A stretch of DNA of 53,786 bases from Mesorhizobium loti CJ3sym. Lineage in GTDB: Bacteria; Pseudomonadota; Alphaproteobacteria; Rhizobiales; Rhizobiaceae. Numbering within the stretch: the stretch's first letter is position 1; each line of letters opens with the position of its first letter. Shown piece after piece: positions 33,678 to 42,868 of this stretch. The notes beneath the pieces were generated by a model, which was given only the letters and a program-made list of their open reading frames with translations, was not told the origin of the DNA and searched no databases. Position numbers and translations under genes: made by a program. The stretch spans positions 1 through 53,786 of the forward strand of contig NZ_AXAL01000034.1 of assembly GCF_000472785.1 (NCBI RefSeq), in the 5' to 3' direction.

Positions 33678-33752
33678 GGCCCTGGGACCGATCCAGCGGC
33701 GGCCTATGCCGCGCCAGCGCATGGGCGAGCCGAGAGGCAAAGCTGAACGCGG

Positions 33753-34823
33753 TCACGACGGTGAGGTCGAATTCAGACGGCTCGTGGCGGTCTCGGCCAT
33801 GGCGTCGGCAAGCTCCAGATCCCATTGCGAGCGGCAATAGGCGCGGAAGTCGAAGCAAGGCAGGCCGGGGCACACCTCGAATTCGATGAGATGAACCGTG
33901 TCGTCGGCCTCGACCCGCAGGTCGACGGAGAACACATCGCGCAGGCCAAGGCCGCTGATCAGCTGGCTGGCGATCGCCCTGATCCTAACGTCCGCGATCG
34001 GCTGCAGATCGGCAACGGCGACGAGCTCCGGCTCGACATACTGTCCCGCCGCCTTCGCCGCTTCACCGGTTTCGCCGTAGAGCGCCATGCTGTCGGCCAT
34101 GGTCTGGAAATCGGCACCTGAATCGACAAAGGCCACACCAAGCGCCTCGACACCAACTTGCGGCGTCAGCCCGAGGAAGCTGGCGCGCACGTTGCGGCCG
34201 GCGACATAGGGCTGGACGACGACGTCGTCGCGATAGGCGGCGAAAACGCGCCGGCTAAGCTCCAGCGCATGGCCGAGATCCGCCACGCGCGAATCCGGCC
34301 AGATGCCGATCTTGGCGCCGAGCCGGTTGGGCTTGACGAACCAGCCGGCGGCGGAAGCCGGCGGCTCGACCAACCATTTGCCATCCCGAGCAAGGCCTGC
34401 CTGCGGCACCGGCAGGCCGAGCGCGCCAAGCACGGCGCCGGAGCGGAACTTGTCCTGGCAGAGCGCGAACAGTGAATCATCGGCGCCGATCGTCCTCAAC
34501 CCCTTGAGCCGGGCCAGCGCTGGTGCCGCGCCGCCGCGGAAATAGGCGATGCCGTCAGACAGCGTCCAGACCAGCGTGTTCTCCGGATCCTCGCCTTCCA
34601 GCACGTCGGCGGCATCGTCGAGCGCCACCGGCGCAAAGGCGAGACCCCGCGCTTCACAGGCGGCGGCAAGCGCATCAAACTCGAGAGCCAGATCGGTCGA
34701 CTGCGCCAGATAGGACGAGATTTCGGTGGCGCGCTGCTGAGGATAGCCGTCTGATATCAGACGGTCGAAGCAAGCCTTTTCCGGCTCGTAGACAAGGATC
34801 AGCTTTGGCTTGCGGCTCGACAT
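33753..34823 (-). CDS. D-alanine-D-alanine ligase-like ATP-grasp protein
   Basis: ATG 34823 gives 356 residues beginning MSSRKPKLILVYEP. The ATP-grasp fold shows in FVKPNRLGAKIGIWPDSRV (about 162-180), VVQPYVAGRNVRASFLG (about 202-218) and the metal-binding end VHLIEFEVCPGLPCFDFRAYC (about 318-338), where a true Ddl would have EVNT.PG. The E-x-N replaced by E-V-C suggests a different substrate or altered metal binding. There is no murein gene nearby. It probably joins an amino acid or peptide to something else. Confidence 0.75.
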   Translation of the reverse strand: MSSRKPKLILVYEPEKACFDRLISDGYPQQRATEISSYLAQSTDLALEFDALAAACEARGLAFAPVALDDAADVLEGEDPENTLVWTLSDGIAYFRGGAAPALARLKGLRTIGADDSLFALCQDKFRSGAVLGALGLPVPQAGLARDGKWLVEPPASAAGWFVKPNRLGAKIGIWPDSRVADLGHALELSRRVFAAYRDDVVVQPYVAGRNVRASFLGLTPQVGVEALGVAFVDSGADFQTMADSMALYGETGEAAKAAGQYVEPELVAVADLQPIADVRIRAIASQLISGLGLRDVFSVDLRVEADDTVHLIEFEVCPGLPCFDFRAYCRSQWDLELADAMAETATSRLNSTSPS

Positions 34824-34962
34824 GAGATGAACACTTCCCGGCAGTGGCATCGCTTAACATCGCACGGCCGACGCAAACGGCTTTCGCGAAACCGACCCGT
34901 GCCGGGCGCTTGGGTGACATCTACGCTATGGACAGGAGATGCGCCGGGGCGCCGGGCCTTGC

Positions 34963-35841
34963 TCAGGCGATCAGCACGCGCGGTTCGAAGCGGCCGTTGA
35001 CGGGAATGTCGATGAGGAAGGTCATGCCCGCTTGCGGATCGAGCTGGCGCTGTTTTTCGTCCTTGCCTTTCCAGGCCGATGTCACCGCCAGCCGGTCGGC
35101 CTTGGCGCCGACAAAGGCCGGGCAGGACGCCTGCGTCACCGGCATGGGAATTTCGCGCAGCAATGTGCCATCGGGCGAATAGGCCTTGACCGCCTTGCCA
35201 CCCCAGACGGCATTCCACAGCACGCCATCGCGGTCGACGACGGAGCCATCGACGTAGCCCTTCGAGGCGCGATGGTCGACAAAGACTTTCGACTCGCCAA
35301 CCGGCAGGCCCGTCGCCGGATCGCAGGCGGTACGCATCAAAAGGCCGGTCGCGGTGTCGGTGTAATAGGCGATGGTGCCGTCCTGCGAAAAACAGATCGA
35401 GTTCGACACGGTGATGCCGGTGTAAAGCGTGCGCAGCTCGCCCTTGAAAACCCAGTAGATCGAGCCCGCGCCCTTGCTCTCGTCCTTGGCCATCGTGCCG
35501 ACCCAGAAGGCACCGCAGGGGTGGACACGCGAATCGTTGGAGCGTGTGAGCGGGTTGTCGGCCTCGATCGGCGTGTGCAGTGTCATCTTGCCGTCCGCGA
35601 CGTCGCGGACGAAGAGGCCGGTCTCGGTTGCGATCAGCTGGCGATGATCGTCGATGATGGCGATGGCACTCGCCATCTGGCCAAGCTCATGGATCCTCAG
35701 CGCGCCGCCGGCCACCGGTTTTTCCAGAAGCTGGCCGTTGACGATGTCGAACCAGAACAGTGCGTCGGTGGCAGGGTCATAACTCGGCCCTTCGCCGAGC
35801 TGGCAGACATGGTCGGAAAAAACCGAAACCTCACCCATCAT
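34963..35841 (-). CDS. SMP-30/gluconolactonase family sugar lactonase
   Basis: The 292-residue six-bladed propeller enzyme has LGEGPSYDPATDALFWFDI (about 15-33, with the metal-ligand Glu), RSNDSRVHPCGAFWVGTM near 99-116, the Asn/Asp pair near ITVSNSICFSQDG, and SKGYVDGSVVDRDGVLWNAVWGG near 192-214. It would hydrolyse galactono-lactone formed by the SDR enzyme of this operon. The start ATGATG at 35841 overlaps the aldolase stop. It is the last gene of the galactose operon. Confidence 0.92.
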   Translation of the reverse strand: MMGEVSVFSDHVCQLGEGPSYDPATDALFWFDIVNGQLLEKPVAGGALRIHELGQMASAIAIIDDHRQLIATETGLFVRDVADGKMTLHTPIEADNPLTRSNDSRVHPCGAFWVGTMAKDESKGAGSIYWVFKGELRTLYTGITVSNSICFSQDGTIAYYTDTATGLLMRTACDPATGLPVGESKVFVDHRASKGYVDGSVVDRDGVLWNAVWGGKAVKAYSPDGTLLREIPMPVTQASCPAFVGAKADRLAVTSAWKGKDEKQRQLDPQAGMTFLIDIPVNGRFEPRVLIA

Positions 35842-36476
35842 GCGTCTCCGAAGACCACATCCCAGGCCGCGACGGCGGCGTGCGCCCGCGCGGCCACTTC
35901 GTCGACGCTCATGCCGGGCTTGAACAGGCTGGAACCAAGACCGAAGACCGTGACGCCGACCGCCTTGTAGCCGGCAAAATCCTTTTCAGAAACGCCGCCG
36001 ACGGCGCCGACCAGCGTCTGTGCCGGCAGCACCGCCCGGATGGCGGAAATGCCTGATGCACCGAGCGCGCTGGCCGGAAAGAATTTCAGCGCCGAAGCGC
36101 CGAGCCGGATAGCCTGGAACGCCTCTGTCGGCGTGAACACGCCGGGCATGGTAACCATGCCGTAATGCCTGGCGCGCGCCATCACCTCGGCATCGATGTT
36201 GGGGCTGACCAAGAGCCGGCCGCCGGCCTGTTGCAGGCCGTCGACATCGGCCGCCGTCAGCACCGTGCCGGCGCCGACCAGGGCCGACTTCGGCAGCACC
36301 TGGACAATCCTGGCGATCGACGAGAAAGGCTGGGGCGAGTTGAGCGGCACTTCGATCGCCTCGATGCCGGCATCGAACAGCGCCTGCCCCATGGCAATCG
36401 CTTCAGTGGCTTTCAGGCCGCGCAGGATGGCGACCAGCCCACGCTTGAGTTTTGGAAAGGCTGCGGTCTCGGTCAT
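35838..36476 (-). CDS. dgoA: 2-dehydro-3-deoxy-6-phosphogalactonate aldolase
   Basis: ATG 36476 gives 212 residues, the size of KDPGal/KDPG aldolases. The longer frame to 36965 is antisense to the kinase gene. Motifs are LVAILRGL (about 14-21), the catalytic Glu in AIEVPLNSPQP (about 40-50), VGAGTVLTAADV (67-78), and the Schiff-base lysine in GASALKFFPAS (about 126-136). It splits KDPGal to pyruvate and glyceraldehyde-3-P. It overlaps the kinase gene at the start (ATGA) and the lactonase gene at the end. Confidence 0.94.
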   Translation of the reverse strand: MTETAAFPKLKRGLVAILRGLKATEAIAMGQALFDAGIEAIEVPLNSPQPFSSIARIVQVLPKSALVGAGTVLTAADVDGLQQAGGRLLVSPNIDAEVMARARHYGMVTMPGVFTPTEAFQAIRLGASALKFFPASALGASGISAIRAVLPAQTLVGAVGGVSEKDFAGYKAVGVTVFGLGSSLFKPGMSVDEVAARAHAAVAAWDVVFGDA

Positions 36477-37426
36477 GCCAAGGCTCCGGTTCTGGCGATC
36501 ATGCCGTTTTCGCGTGCGGCTTCGATGAGGCCGGCGCGCACCGCCTCGTCGGCGTCGACGGCCCGGACGGCAAGCCCTCCGAGGTCGAGTGCGGCTTGAT
36601 AGAGCACGGCGAGCGCGCCGGAAGCGATCAGCACGACCGGCGCATCGCCGGCGCCATAGCGGCGCTTCGCCGAGGCGATCTCGCCGCCGATCAAAAGCGC
36701 GGACAGGCAGGCCGCCGCATCTTCCGCCTTCAGGTCCTGCAGGAGCCCGGCGGCGCGGATGGCAAACAGCTTCGAGGTGACGTCGCCGCCTTCGCCAAGC
36801 GCCCGTTCGCACCATTGCTGGAAGAATGGACTGTCTGCGGTGACCGGAGCCGGATGCTCGCCCAGCGAATGCTTGAGGATCGAATGCGCGGCCAGTACCG
36901 AAAACAGCTCGCCGGTCGGCCAGGTGCCGAAGCCGGCAACCGCGCCATCCTCGACCAGCACCCATTTCGAATGCGTGCCCGGCATGCAGGCGAGATGCCG
37001 CCCCTTTGCCGGCAAGCCAGCACCGGCAAGCTGTGTTTCCTCGCCGCGCATGACATCTGGCGCATCAGCCAGGCGCTGGGCAAGACCCGGCACAATGCGG
37101 ATGTCGCGTTTCTGATCAGCCACCCGGGCGGCACCACCGAGAATAGCACTGAGCGGCGCCGGCACGGTCACATAGGGCGCCTCGATCCAGCCCTGGCGAG
37201 AGCCGGCCATGCCGCAGATGATGACGGGCAGCGCCTCAGGCGCGCCCATGGCGGCCAAATGGCCTTCCAGCACGTTGGAAAAGCCTTTTTCGCGCGCGGT
37301 GATCAGGCCGTCGTCGCCGCGGCGCTCGGCAAGCACCTTGCCGCTACCATCGATCAGCCATGCCCGGAGCCGGGTCGTGCCCCAATCGAGAGCCGCGACT
37401 GCCGGAGCGTTGCTGGCCGGGCTCAC
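36473..37426 (-). CDS. dgoK: 2-dehydro-3-deoxygalactonokinase
   Basis: GTG 37426, overlapping the SDR stop (GTGA) and preceded by GGAGG, gives 317 residues. The family signature is clear: ALDWGTTRLRAWLIDG (about 11-26), ICGMAGSRQGWIEAPY near 72-87, PGTHSKWVLVEDGAV near 150-164, FGTWPTGELFSVL, and LLIGGEIASA near 247. It phosphorylates 2-dehydro-3-deoxygalactonate at C6, supplying the aldolase encoded next. This is the committed step of the De Ley-Doudoroff galactose route used by rhizobia. Confidence 0.95.
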   Translation of the reverse strand: MSPASNAPAVAALDWGTTRLRAWLIDGSGKVLAERRGDDGLITAREKGFSNVLEGHLAAMGAPEALPVIICGMAGSRQGWIEAPYVTVPAPLSAILGGAARVADQKRDIRIVPGLAQRLADAPDVMRGEETQLAGAGLPAKGRHLACMPGTHSKWVLVEDGAVAGFGTWPTGELFSVLAAHSILKHSLGEHPAPVTADSPFFQQWCERALGEGGDVTSKLFAIRAAGLLQDLKAEDAAACLSALLIGGEIASAKRRYGAGDAPVVLIASGALAVLYQAALDLGGLAVRAVDADEAVRAGLIEAARENGMIARTGALA

Positions 37427-38190
37427 AGGAAACCTCCGTCGACAACAAGCATTTGCGCGGTCAGCATGCGCGAGGCATCCGAGGCCAAGAACAGCACCGT
37501 GCCGACCATGTCGTCCGGCCGCATGACCTCCTTGATGCACTGCTTGGCGACATGGGCTTCAAGCGCCCCCTCGGTCACCCAGCGTTCTTGCTGCCGTTCG
37601 GTGATAACCCAGCCGGGCGCGACGGCGTTGACGCGGATGCGGTCGGGACCGAGCTTGCCGGCCAGCCCCTTGGTCAGGCCGAGGATACCGGCCTTGGCGG
37701 CGGTATAGGCCGGCATGTCGGGATGGTTGATGAGGTAGGATGTCGAGGTGAAGTTGATGATCGAGCCGCCGCCGGCCCGCTTCATGCCCGGCGCCACCGC
37801 CTGCGCGGTGAAGAAATGTGGCCTGAGATTGATCGCCTGGTTGTTGTCCCAGAATTCCACCGTCACGTCCTCGATGGCGTGACGCTCGTCCCAGGCGGCA
37901 TTGTTGATCAGCACCGTGACATCGCCATGCGCTTCTGCTGCTTTGGCCGCCGAGGCGCGCAGAGCGTCGATGTCGCGCAGATCGGTCTTGAGGTAGAGCG
38001 GCCGCCTCTTGAAGTCTCTCTCGATGCGGTCGGCAAGCAGCGTGCTCGGGCCGTCGGCGATGTCGATGAAGGCGACATTGGCACCCTGGCGGATAAAACC
38101 CTCGGTCAGAGCCGCGCCGATCCCGGATCCGCCACCGGTGATCAACACCGAGGCTCCCTTGAGGTCGGCAAAATCCGCCGATGGCATCAT
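37423..38190 (-). CDS. SDR family sugar dehydrogenase (galactose dehydrogenase candidate)
   Basis: ATG 38190 with GGAG 8 bases upstream gives 255 residues; the frame to 38292 is unsupported. It has the NAD loop TGGGSGIG (about 18-25), NNAAWDERH near 91, catalytic Ser in NFTSTSYLINHP, YTAAK (about 155-159) and the C-terminal VDGGFL. It is first in the operon with kinase, aldolase and lactonase, so it most likely oxidises D-galactose (or a related sugar) to the lactone with NAD(P). The order of reactions then matches: dehydrogenase, lactonase, dehydratase (not here), kinase, aldolase. Confidence 0.88.
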   Translation of the reverse strand: MMPSADFADLKGASVLITGGGSGIGAALTEGFIRQGANVAFIDIADGPSTLLADRIERDFKRRPLYLKTDLRDIDALRASAAKAAEAHGDVTVLINNAAWDERHAIEDVTVEFWDNNQAINLRPHFFTAQAVAPGMKRAGGGSIINFTSTSYLINHPDMPAYTAAKAGILGLTKGLAGKLGPDRIRVNAVAPGWVITERQQERWVTEGALEAHVAKQCIKEVMRPDDMVGTVLFLASDASRMLTAQMLVVDGGFL

Positions 38191-38345
38191 ATTGTTATCT
38201 CCGCACTTAACCGGCGCGCATCCTAGCCAGAGAAGTCGCACGGGCAAGGGCGAAACGTCGGATTTGCCGGCATATGTCAGACAAAACGACAATGCGCCGC
38301 ACGCGGCGCAAGGTCACCATGACGGGACACCGCAGGGATTACCGG

Positions 38346-39695
38346 TCAGATCGCCTTGGCGCGCAGCGCACCACGGAAGGTATCGCGGAGATAGCCGAGC
38401 GTGGCGTCGGCATCGACCGGCTTGCCGAACAGGTAACCCTGCCCGCCGGCGCAGCCGAACTGGACCAGGCGATCGGCCTGCGCTTCCTCTTCGATGCCTT
38501 CGGCGACCACATCCATGCCCAGCCCCTCGCACATGGCGAGGATGGCGCGGATGATGTGTTCGGACGGCCGGTCGTCGAGAATGGAGGAGACGAAGGCGCG
38601 GTCGATCTTGAGCTTGTCGAAATGGAATTCGCGCAGGCGGCCGAGCGAGGACTGGCCGGTGCCGAAATCGTCGAGCGAGACGCGGATGCCGACGCGGCGC
38701 AGGTCCTCGACGATCTGCGCCGCCGAGGCCGGGTCGTTCATCAGGCCGGTTTCGGTGATCTCGATCTCCAGGCGGCGCGGATCAAAGCCGGTGCGGTCGA
38801 GGATCGCCAATATATGCAGGCCGGTGTTCTGGTCGACGAGCTGCGAGGGCGACAGGTTGAAGGACAGGAACAGGTCCTTCGGCCAGCTCCTCGCCGCCTC
38901 GGTCGCCTTGCGCAGCACCAGCTGCGACAGCGGGCCGATGATGCCGCGCTCCTCGGCGATCGGAATGAACACAGTCGGCGGCACCGCGCCGAGGTCGCGA
39001 TCGGTCCAGCGCGCCAGCGTCTCGAAGCCGATGGTGCGGCGAGTGTTGAGATCGACGATCGGCTGGAAATGCGGCTCAACCTCGCCGGCGGAAACGGCGC
39101 GGCGCAGCGCCTGCTCGATGCGGGTGACCCGCTTGGCCGCTTCTTCCATTTCGCGGGTGTAGACGACGACCCGGCCCCGGCCGGAACGCTTGGCGTGGTA
39201 GAGCGCCGTCTCTGCCTTGTTGACGAGGATCTCGGTGGTCTCGTCGCCGGAATAAAACAGCGAGCAGCCGACCGAGGCCGACAGCCTGGCGGTGCGCTCG
39301 CCGACATCGTAAGGCGCCGACAGGATCTCGATCAGCATGCGGGATTTTTCCGCCGCCGCCTCCTCCGAGAACACCAGCGGATAGAGGAAGGCGAATTCGT
39401 CCGCGCCGATGCGGCAGACCGTCGAATGGCCATCCATCGAGGCGCGCAGGCGCATCGCGACCTGGATCAGGATATCGTCGCCGGCCTTGTGGCCGAACAG
39501 ATCGTTGATCGGCTTGAAGCCGTCGAGGTCGAGAATGCCGACGGTAAAAGGCGCGGGATCGTCGGCACGATCGCTGATCAGGCGGTCGACCTTGTCGAAG
39601 AAGCGGCGATGGTTGCCAAGCCCGGTCAACGGATCTGTAAACGCCAGATCCGTGCTCTCCCTGCTTGCCTGACCGGTGCCAAACGAAGTTTGCAT
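38346..39695 (-). CDS. GGDEF-EAL domain protein (cyclic-di-GMP signalling)
   Basis: The 449-residue soluble protein has no membrane segment or sensor domain beyond ~15 residues. The GGDEF domain (about 16-182) has FTDPLTGLGNHRRF and a degenerate signature GADEF at 97-101. The EAL domain (about 195-440) has FETLARW (224-230) in place of EAL, LSFNLSP, EIEITE, SLDDFGTG and KIDRAFV, so metal and catalytic residues are kept. It is probably a c-di-GMP phosphodiesterase whose cyclase half is weak or regulatory. The gene stands alone. Confidence 0.92.
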   Translation of the reverse strand: MQTSFGTGQASRESTDLAFTDPLTGLGNHRRFFDKVDRLISDRADDPAPFTVGILDLDGFKPINDLFGHKAGDDILIQVAMRLRASMDGHSTVCRIGADEFAFLYPLVFSEEAAAEKSRMLIEILSAPYDVGERTARLSASVGCSLFYSGDETTEILVNKAETALYHAKRSGRGRVVVYTREMEEAAKRVTRIEQALRRAVSAGEVEPHFQPIVDLNTRRTIGFETLARWTDRDLGAVPPTVFIPIAEERGIIGPLSQLVLRKATEAARSWPKDLFLSFNLSPSQLVDQNTGLHILAILDRTGFDPRRLEIEITETGLMNDPASAAQIVEDLRRVGIRVSLDDFGTGQSSLGRLREFHFDKLKIDRAFVSSILDDRPSEHIIRAILAMCEGLGMDVVAEGIEEEAQADRLVQFGCAGGQGYLFGKPVDADATLGYLRDTFRGALRAKAI

Positions 39696-39906
39696 CGGTG
39701 TCCCTGTTTTTTGACGTCGGAATTTATTTCCGAGACTGGCAGCAAACCCTTTAGGAAACGTATCCCGAAAATCGATTTTTCGCAGCTAAATCATCATCCC
39801 GGAGAATGGTATCCGGTTTGCAAAAAAACCATGCTTGGCTGCAAGTCAGATGCTCTCGGGACGCCCGCCGAAAACCTGCATCAAGCCTTTGTCTTCGCGC
39901 AGATAT

Positions 39907-41700
39907 TCAGCCGCTGGACTTGACGCGATAGAGCTCGAGCGGGGCGCCACGGGTCTCCGTCACCGGCTCCAGCCAATCCGGCACGTTGCCGCGCATCAGC
40001 CCGGCGAGGAAACCGTCCGGTGCCTTGGCCGCGAACAGCTGGCTTTCCGGATTGTCGCGGCAGAGCGCGATAAGGCCGACATGGTGGCTTTCGACGATGG
40101 CTTTCGCATCGGCGGCCGAACCCAGCAAGGCATCGAACACCAGCAGGTTTCCGGCGACGTTGCGATGGTAGGGCCCGGCGAAGACGCGATGACCGGTGAA
40201 GGCGAGGATGGGCGAGCCAAGATTTGAGATGGCAAGCACCGTGGTGGGGGCCATCCGGCCGAGTGCCGCGAATGACGCCTTGCTGTTGCACGGCGCATCG
40301 ATGCTGGCGTTCTGGACAGGTGCGCCGGCCTCGAAAGCGTTCGATGCGGCCTCCGCGGCGCCCGACCAGATTGCATTGACCGAAATCAGCCAGGCTGCGG
40401 CCATCCTGAGCACCGAACCGCTGGACGGGCTGGTCTCGGCCCGCTGCCGCCATTTGGCGATCCAGGCCGAAAGCGGGATCACGGCAAAGGCGATCGAGAA
40501 GGTCGAGCCGCGCACTTCCCAGGCGCTGACCAGGACCGCCACCACCAGCAGCGCGCCGACGAGGCTGTCCTGCCGCCGCCAGCCGCCATGGCTGAAGTGA
40601 AGCGCCATCAGGATGATCGCCACCAATGGCGTGGCAAAGCGCGCCACCGCCCTAGCCGGGTCATCGGAGACGAGCTGGACGATAGACTGCGCCTCCTCGA
40701 TATAGCCGAGCCACATCTGCTGCAGACGCGGGTCGAGATGGGCATAGGGCGCCGCCAGGCATTGCGGGAACAGCAGCACCACGACGAGAGCGAGTGCCGC
40801 GGCAAGCACGCCAAGCGAGATCACGCGCCGGGTGGCCGTTGCGTTGGCGGCTTTCCATGAAGTGATGATCGCCAGTCCAGCGCCGGCCAGCCCGGCGACG
40901 GCGAACTGCACGATCGAGAACGTGTCGCACTGGGCTTGGCCCCAGGATGACACCGGGACGGTGGTGACGAAGACGACGGCCGAAACGCCGGCGACGCCGA
41001 GGCCGAAATCCCTGGCGATCAGCCTTTCGCCGTCACCCCTCGCGAGAAACAACAGCGCGACGACGGCGCCGAGGGTCCCGGCATAGGGAGCGCTTTCCAT
41101 GCCGATGGCGAGCGTCAGCGTGGCGCAGATGCCCGCGACGAAGGCAGCCCACCGGGACGTAGGTGCCTCGAGCAGCAGAGCGAGGCTCGCCAGCGTCAGC
41201 ATCAGCTGGACATTGTGATGATCGAGCGCGCCGGGGGAGAAAATGCCGATGTAGTACAGGGCCGCGCCACCAACGACGGCAGCGGGCAGCACCGCGTGTG
41301 CGCCGGCGAAAGCGCGTGCGGCGCGGATGATGAAGAACATCGCAAGCCAGAATTGCAAGGCGGGCCAGAGTATCTGCACGATTTGTTCGGCCAAGGCGGT
41401 GCTGCCGGTGAGTGCCGACACGGCAAGGATGCTCAGCGCCAGCGGCGCGTCGAGCAGCCGCGACCAGTGCATGATGAAGCCGCCCTCCAGCCCCATCCGG
41501 TACTGGTGCAAGTCGAACCAGCCCTGGCCGCCCATGAGGTCGCGGACTTGGACCAGTTCCAGCAGGCTGTCATTGTCACCAGCCGGATTGGCCAGTTGCG
41601 GGAACCCGGCATGGGCATTGAGAGCCAACAGTACCAAAGCGGCAAGCAGCGCGAACGCGATATCGGACTTCCCTGAGGAAGTTCCCCTTGCTGTGCCCAT
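39907..41700 (-). CDS. Polytopic membrane protein, GT-C glycosyltransferase-like
   Basis: The 597-residue protein has about ten hydrophobic segments between residues 14 and 425 and a soluble C-terminal domain (~440-597) that ends in LELYRVKSSG. A DxD-like motif follows the first helix (GDNDS, 41-45), then MHWSRLLDAP (77-86) and GALDHHNVQLML (157-168). This order (DxD in the first outer loop, W-rich loop, DHH) recalls GT-C enzymes such as STT3/PMT, but the WWD motif of oligosaccharyltransferases is absent. It may transfer a sugar from a polyprenyl-phosphate donor, made by the divergent GtrB-like gene 163 bases away. Confidence 0.55.
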   Translation of the reverse strand: MGTARGTSSGKSDIAFALLAALVLLALNAHAGFPQLANPAGDNDSLLELVQVRDLMGGQGWFDLHQYRMGLEGGFIMHWSRLLDAPLALSILAVSALTGSTALAEQIVQILWPALQFWLAMFFIIRAARAFAGAHAVLPAAVVGGAALYYIGIFSPGALDHHNVQLMLTLASLALLLEAPTSRWAAFVAGICATLTLAIGMESAPYAGTLGAVVALLFLARGDGERLIARDFGLGVAGVSAVVFVTTVPVSSWGQAQCDTFSIVQFAVAGLAGAGLAIITSWKAANATATRRVISLGVLAAALALVVVLLFPQCLAAPYAHLDPRLQQMWLGYIEEAQSIVQLVSDDPARAVARFATPLVAIILMALHFSHGGWRRQDSLVGALLVVAVLVSAWEVRGSTFSIAFAVIPLSAWIAKWRQRAETSPSSGSVLRMAAAWLISVNAIWSGAAEAASNAFEAGAPVQNASIDAPCNSKASFAALGRMAPTTVLAISNLGSPILAFTGHRVFAGPYHRNVAGNLLVFDALLGSAADAKAIVESHHVGLIALCRDNPESQLFAAKAPDGFLAGLMRGNVPDWLEPVTETRGAPLELYRVKSSG

Positions 41701-41863
41701 CCCGATCGCCCTTGGCGGGAATGCCGGGCCTTATCAGACCAATCGGCACTCATGAAGTCGGTCTTAAACCTAGCCTTAACGGCTTCAATAAATAGTAAAA
41801 CCGCCTGAACGGGGCCGGTTTCCGGCGTGCGACCTGTGGTCGACAAGGCATTCGGAGACGAAA

Positions 41864-42865
41864 ATGCCGCAATACATCAGACATGAACCCGTCATCGCCG
41901 TGCTCCTGCCTTGCTACAATGAGGAGCTGACCATCGCCGAAGTGGTGCGGCGGTTCCGCGAAACGCTGCCTGCGGCGACCATCTATGTCTATGACAACAA
42001 TTCGAAGGACCTGACGGCGCTGCGCGCCCGGGCGGCCGGCGCCATCGTGGTTCGCGAGCCGCGCCAGGGCAAGGGCAATGTGGTGCGGCGCATGTTTGCC
42101 GACATCGACGCCGACATCTATCTGATGGCCGATGGCGACGGCACCTATGCGCCCGAGGACGCGCCGCAGCTGATCAACACGCTTGTGACCGAGCGCTCCG
42201 ACATGGTGGTGGGCACCAGGCGCGGCGTCACCGACGATGCCGGCAGGGCCGGCCATGCTTTCGGCAACCGCGTCTTCAACAGCCTCTACAAATGGCTGTT
42301 CGGCAGCGATTTCACCGACATCTTCTCCGGCTACCGCGTCTTCACCAGGCGTTTCGTCAAGAGCTTTCCTGCCGTCTCCGGCGGCTTCGAGATCGAGACC
42401 GAAATGTCGGTGCACGCCTCGCAGCTCAAATTGCCGGTCAGCGAAATCGCGCTCGACTATGGCCGCCGGCCGGAGGGATCGTCGTCAAAGCTGTCGACCT
42501 TCCGCGACGGCGCGAAAATTCTCTGGATGTTCGCCATGCTGATGAAGGAGACGCAGCCGCTGCGCTTCTTCGGCGCCTTTTCGCTGTTCTTCCTGACTTC
42601 CAGCCTGTTGCTGATGGCGCCGGTTCTGGTCGAGTTCGCCGAAACCGGCCTCGTGCCGCGCATGCCGACCTGGGTGCTGTCGGTCGGCCTGCTGCTCTTG
42701 TCGATGCTGGCGGCGGTGACCGGGCTGATCCTCGATTCCGTCTCGCGTGGCCGCGCCGAACAGAAGCGTATCTTTTATCTCTCGATGCCTTCGGGTCGGG
42801 TCGAGCGGCGCGCTAGCGAAGTGGTGCAAAAGCCGCAGCCGGGCAAGACGCCGCGCGCGGCCTGA
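41864..42865 (+). CDS. Glycosyltransferase family 2, polyprenyl-phosphate sugar synthase (GtrB/DPM1-like)
   Basis: The 333-residue protein has a GT-A domain (VIAVLLPCYNEELTIAEVV at ~10-28, YDNNSKD, and the DxD in YLMADGDGTYAPED at ~85-98), an acceptor helix FSGYRVFTRRFVKSFP near 158, and two C-terminal membrane helices (~232-255 and 268-290). This is the build of enzymes that load glucose or mannose onto undecaprenyl or dolichyl phosphate. A GtrA flippase-like gene follows after 3 bases, as in O-antigen-modifying gtr clusters. Confidence 0.9.
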   Translation: MPQYIRHEPVIAVLLPCYNEELTIAEVVRRFRETLPAATIYVYDNNSKDLTALRARAAGAIVVREPRQGKGNVVRRMFADIDADIYLMADGDGTYAPEDAPQLINTLVTERSDMVVGTRRGVTDDAGRAGHAFGNRVFNSLYKWLFGSDFTDIFSGYRVFTRRFVKSFPAVSGGFEIETEMSVHASQLKLPVSEIALDYGRRPEGSSSKLSTFRDGAKILWMFAMLMKETQPLRFFGAFSLFFLTSSLLLMAPVLVEFAETGLVPRMPTWVLSVGLLLLSMLAAVTGLILDSVSRGRAEQKRIFYLSMPSGRVERRASEVVQKPQPGKTPRAA

Positions 42866-42868
42866 ACG

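Noticed and set aside
36477..36965. Longer dgoA reading frame
   Set aside because: The added residues are the antisense shadow of dgoK; ATG 36476 overlaps the dgoK stop and starts a normal-length aldolase.
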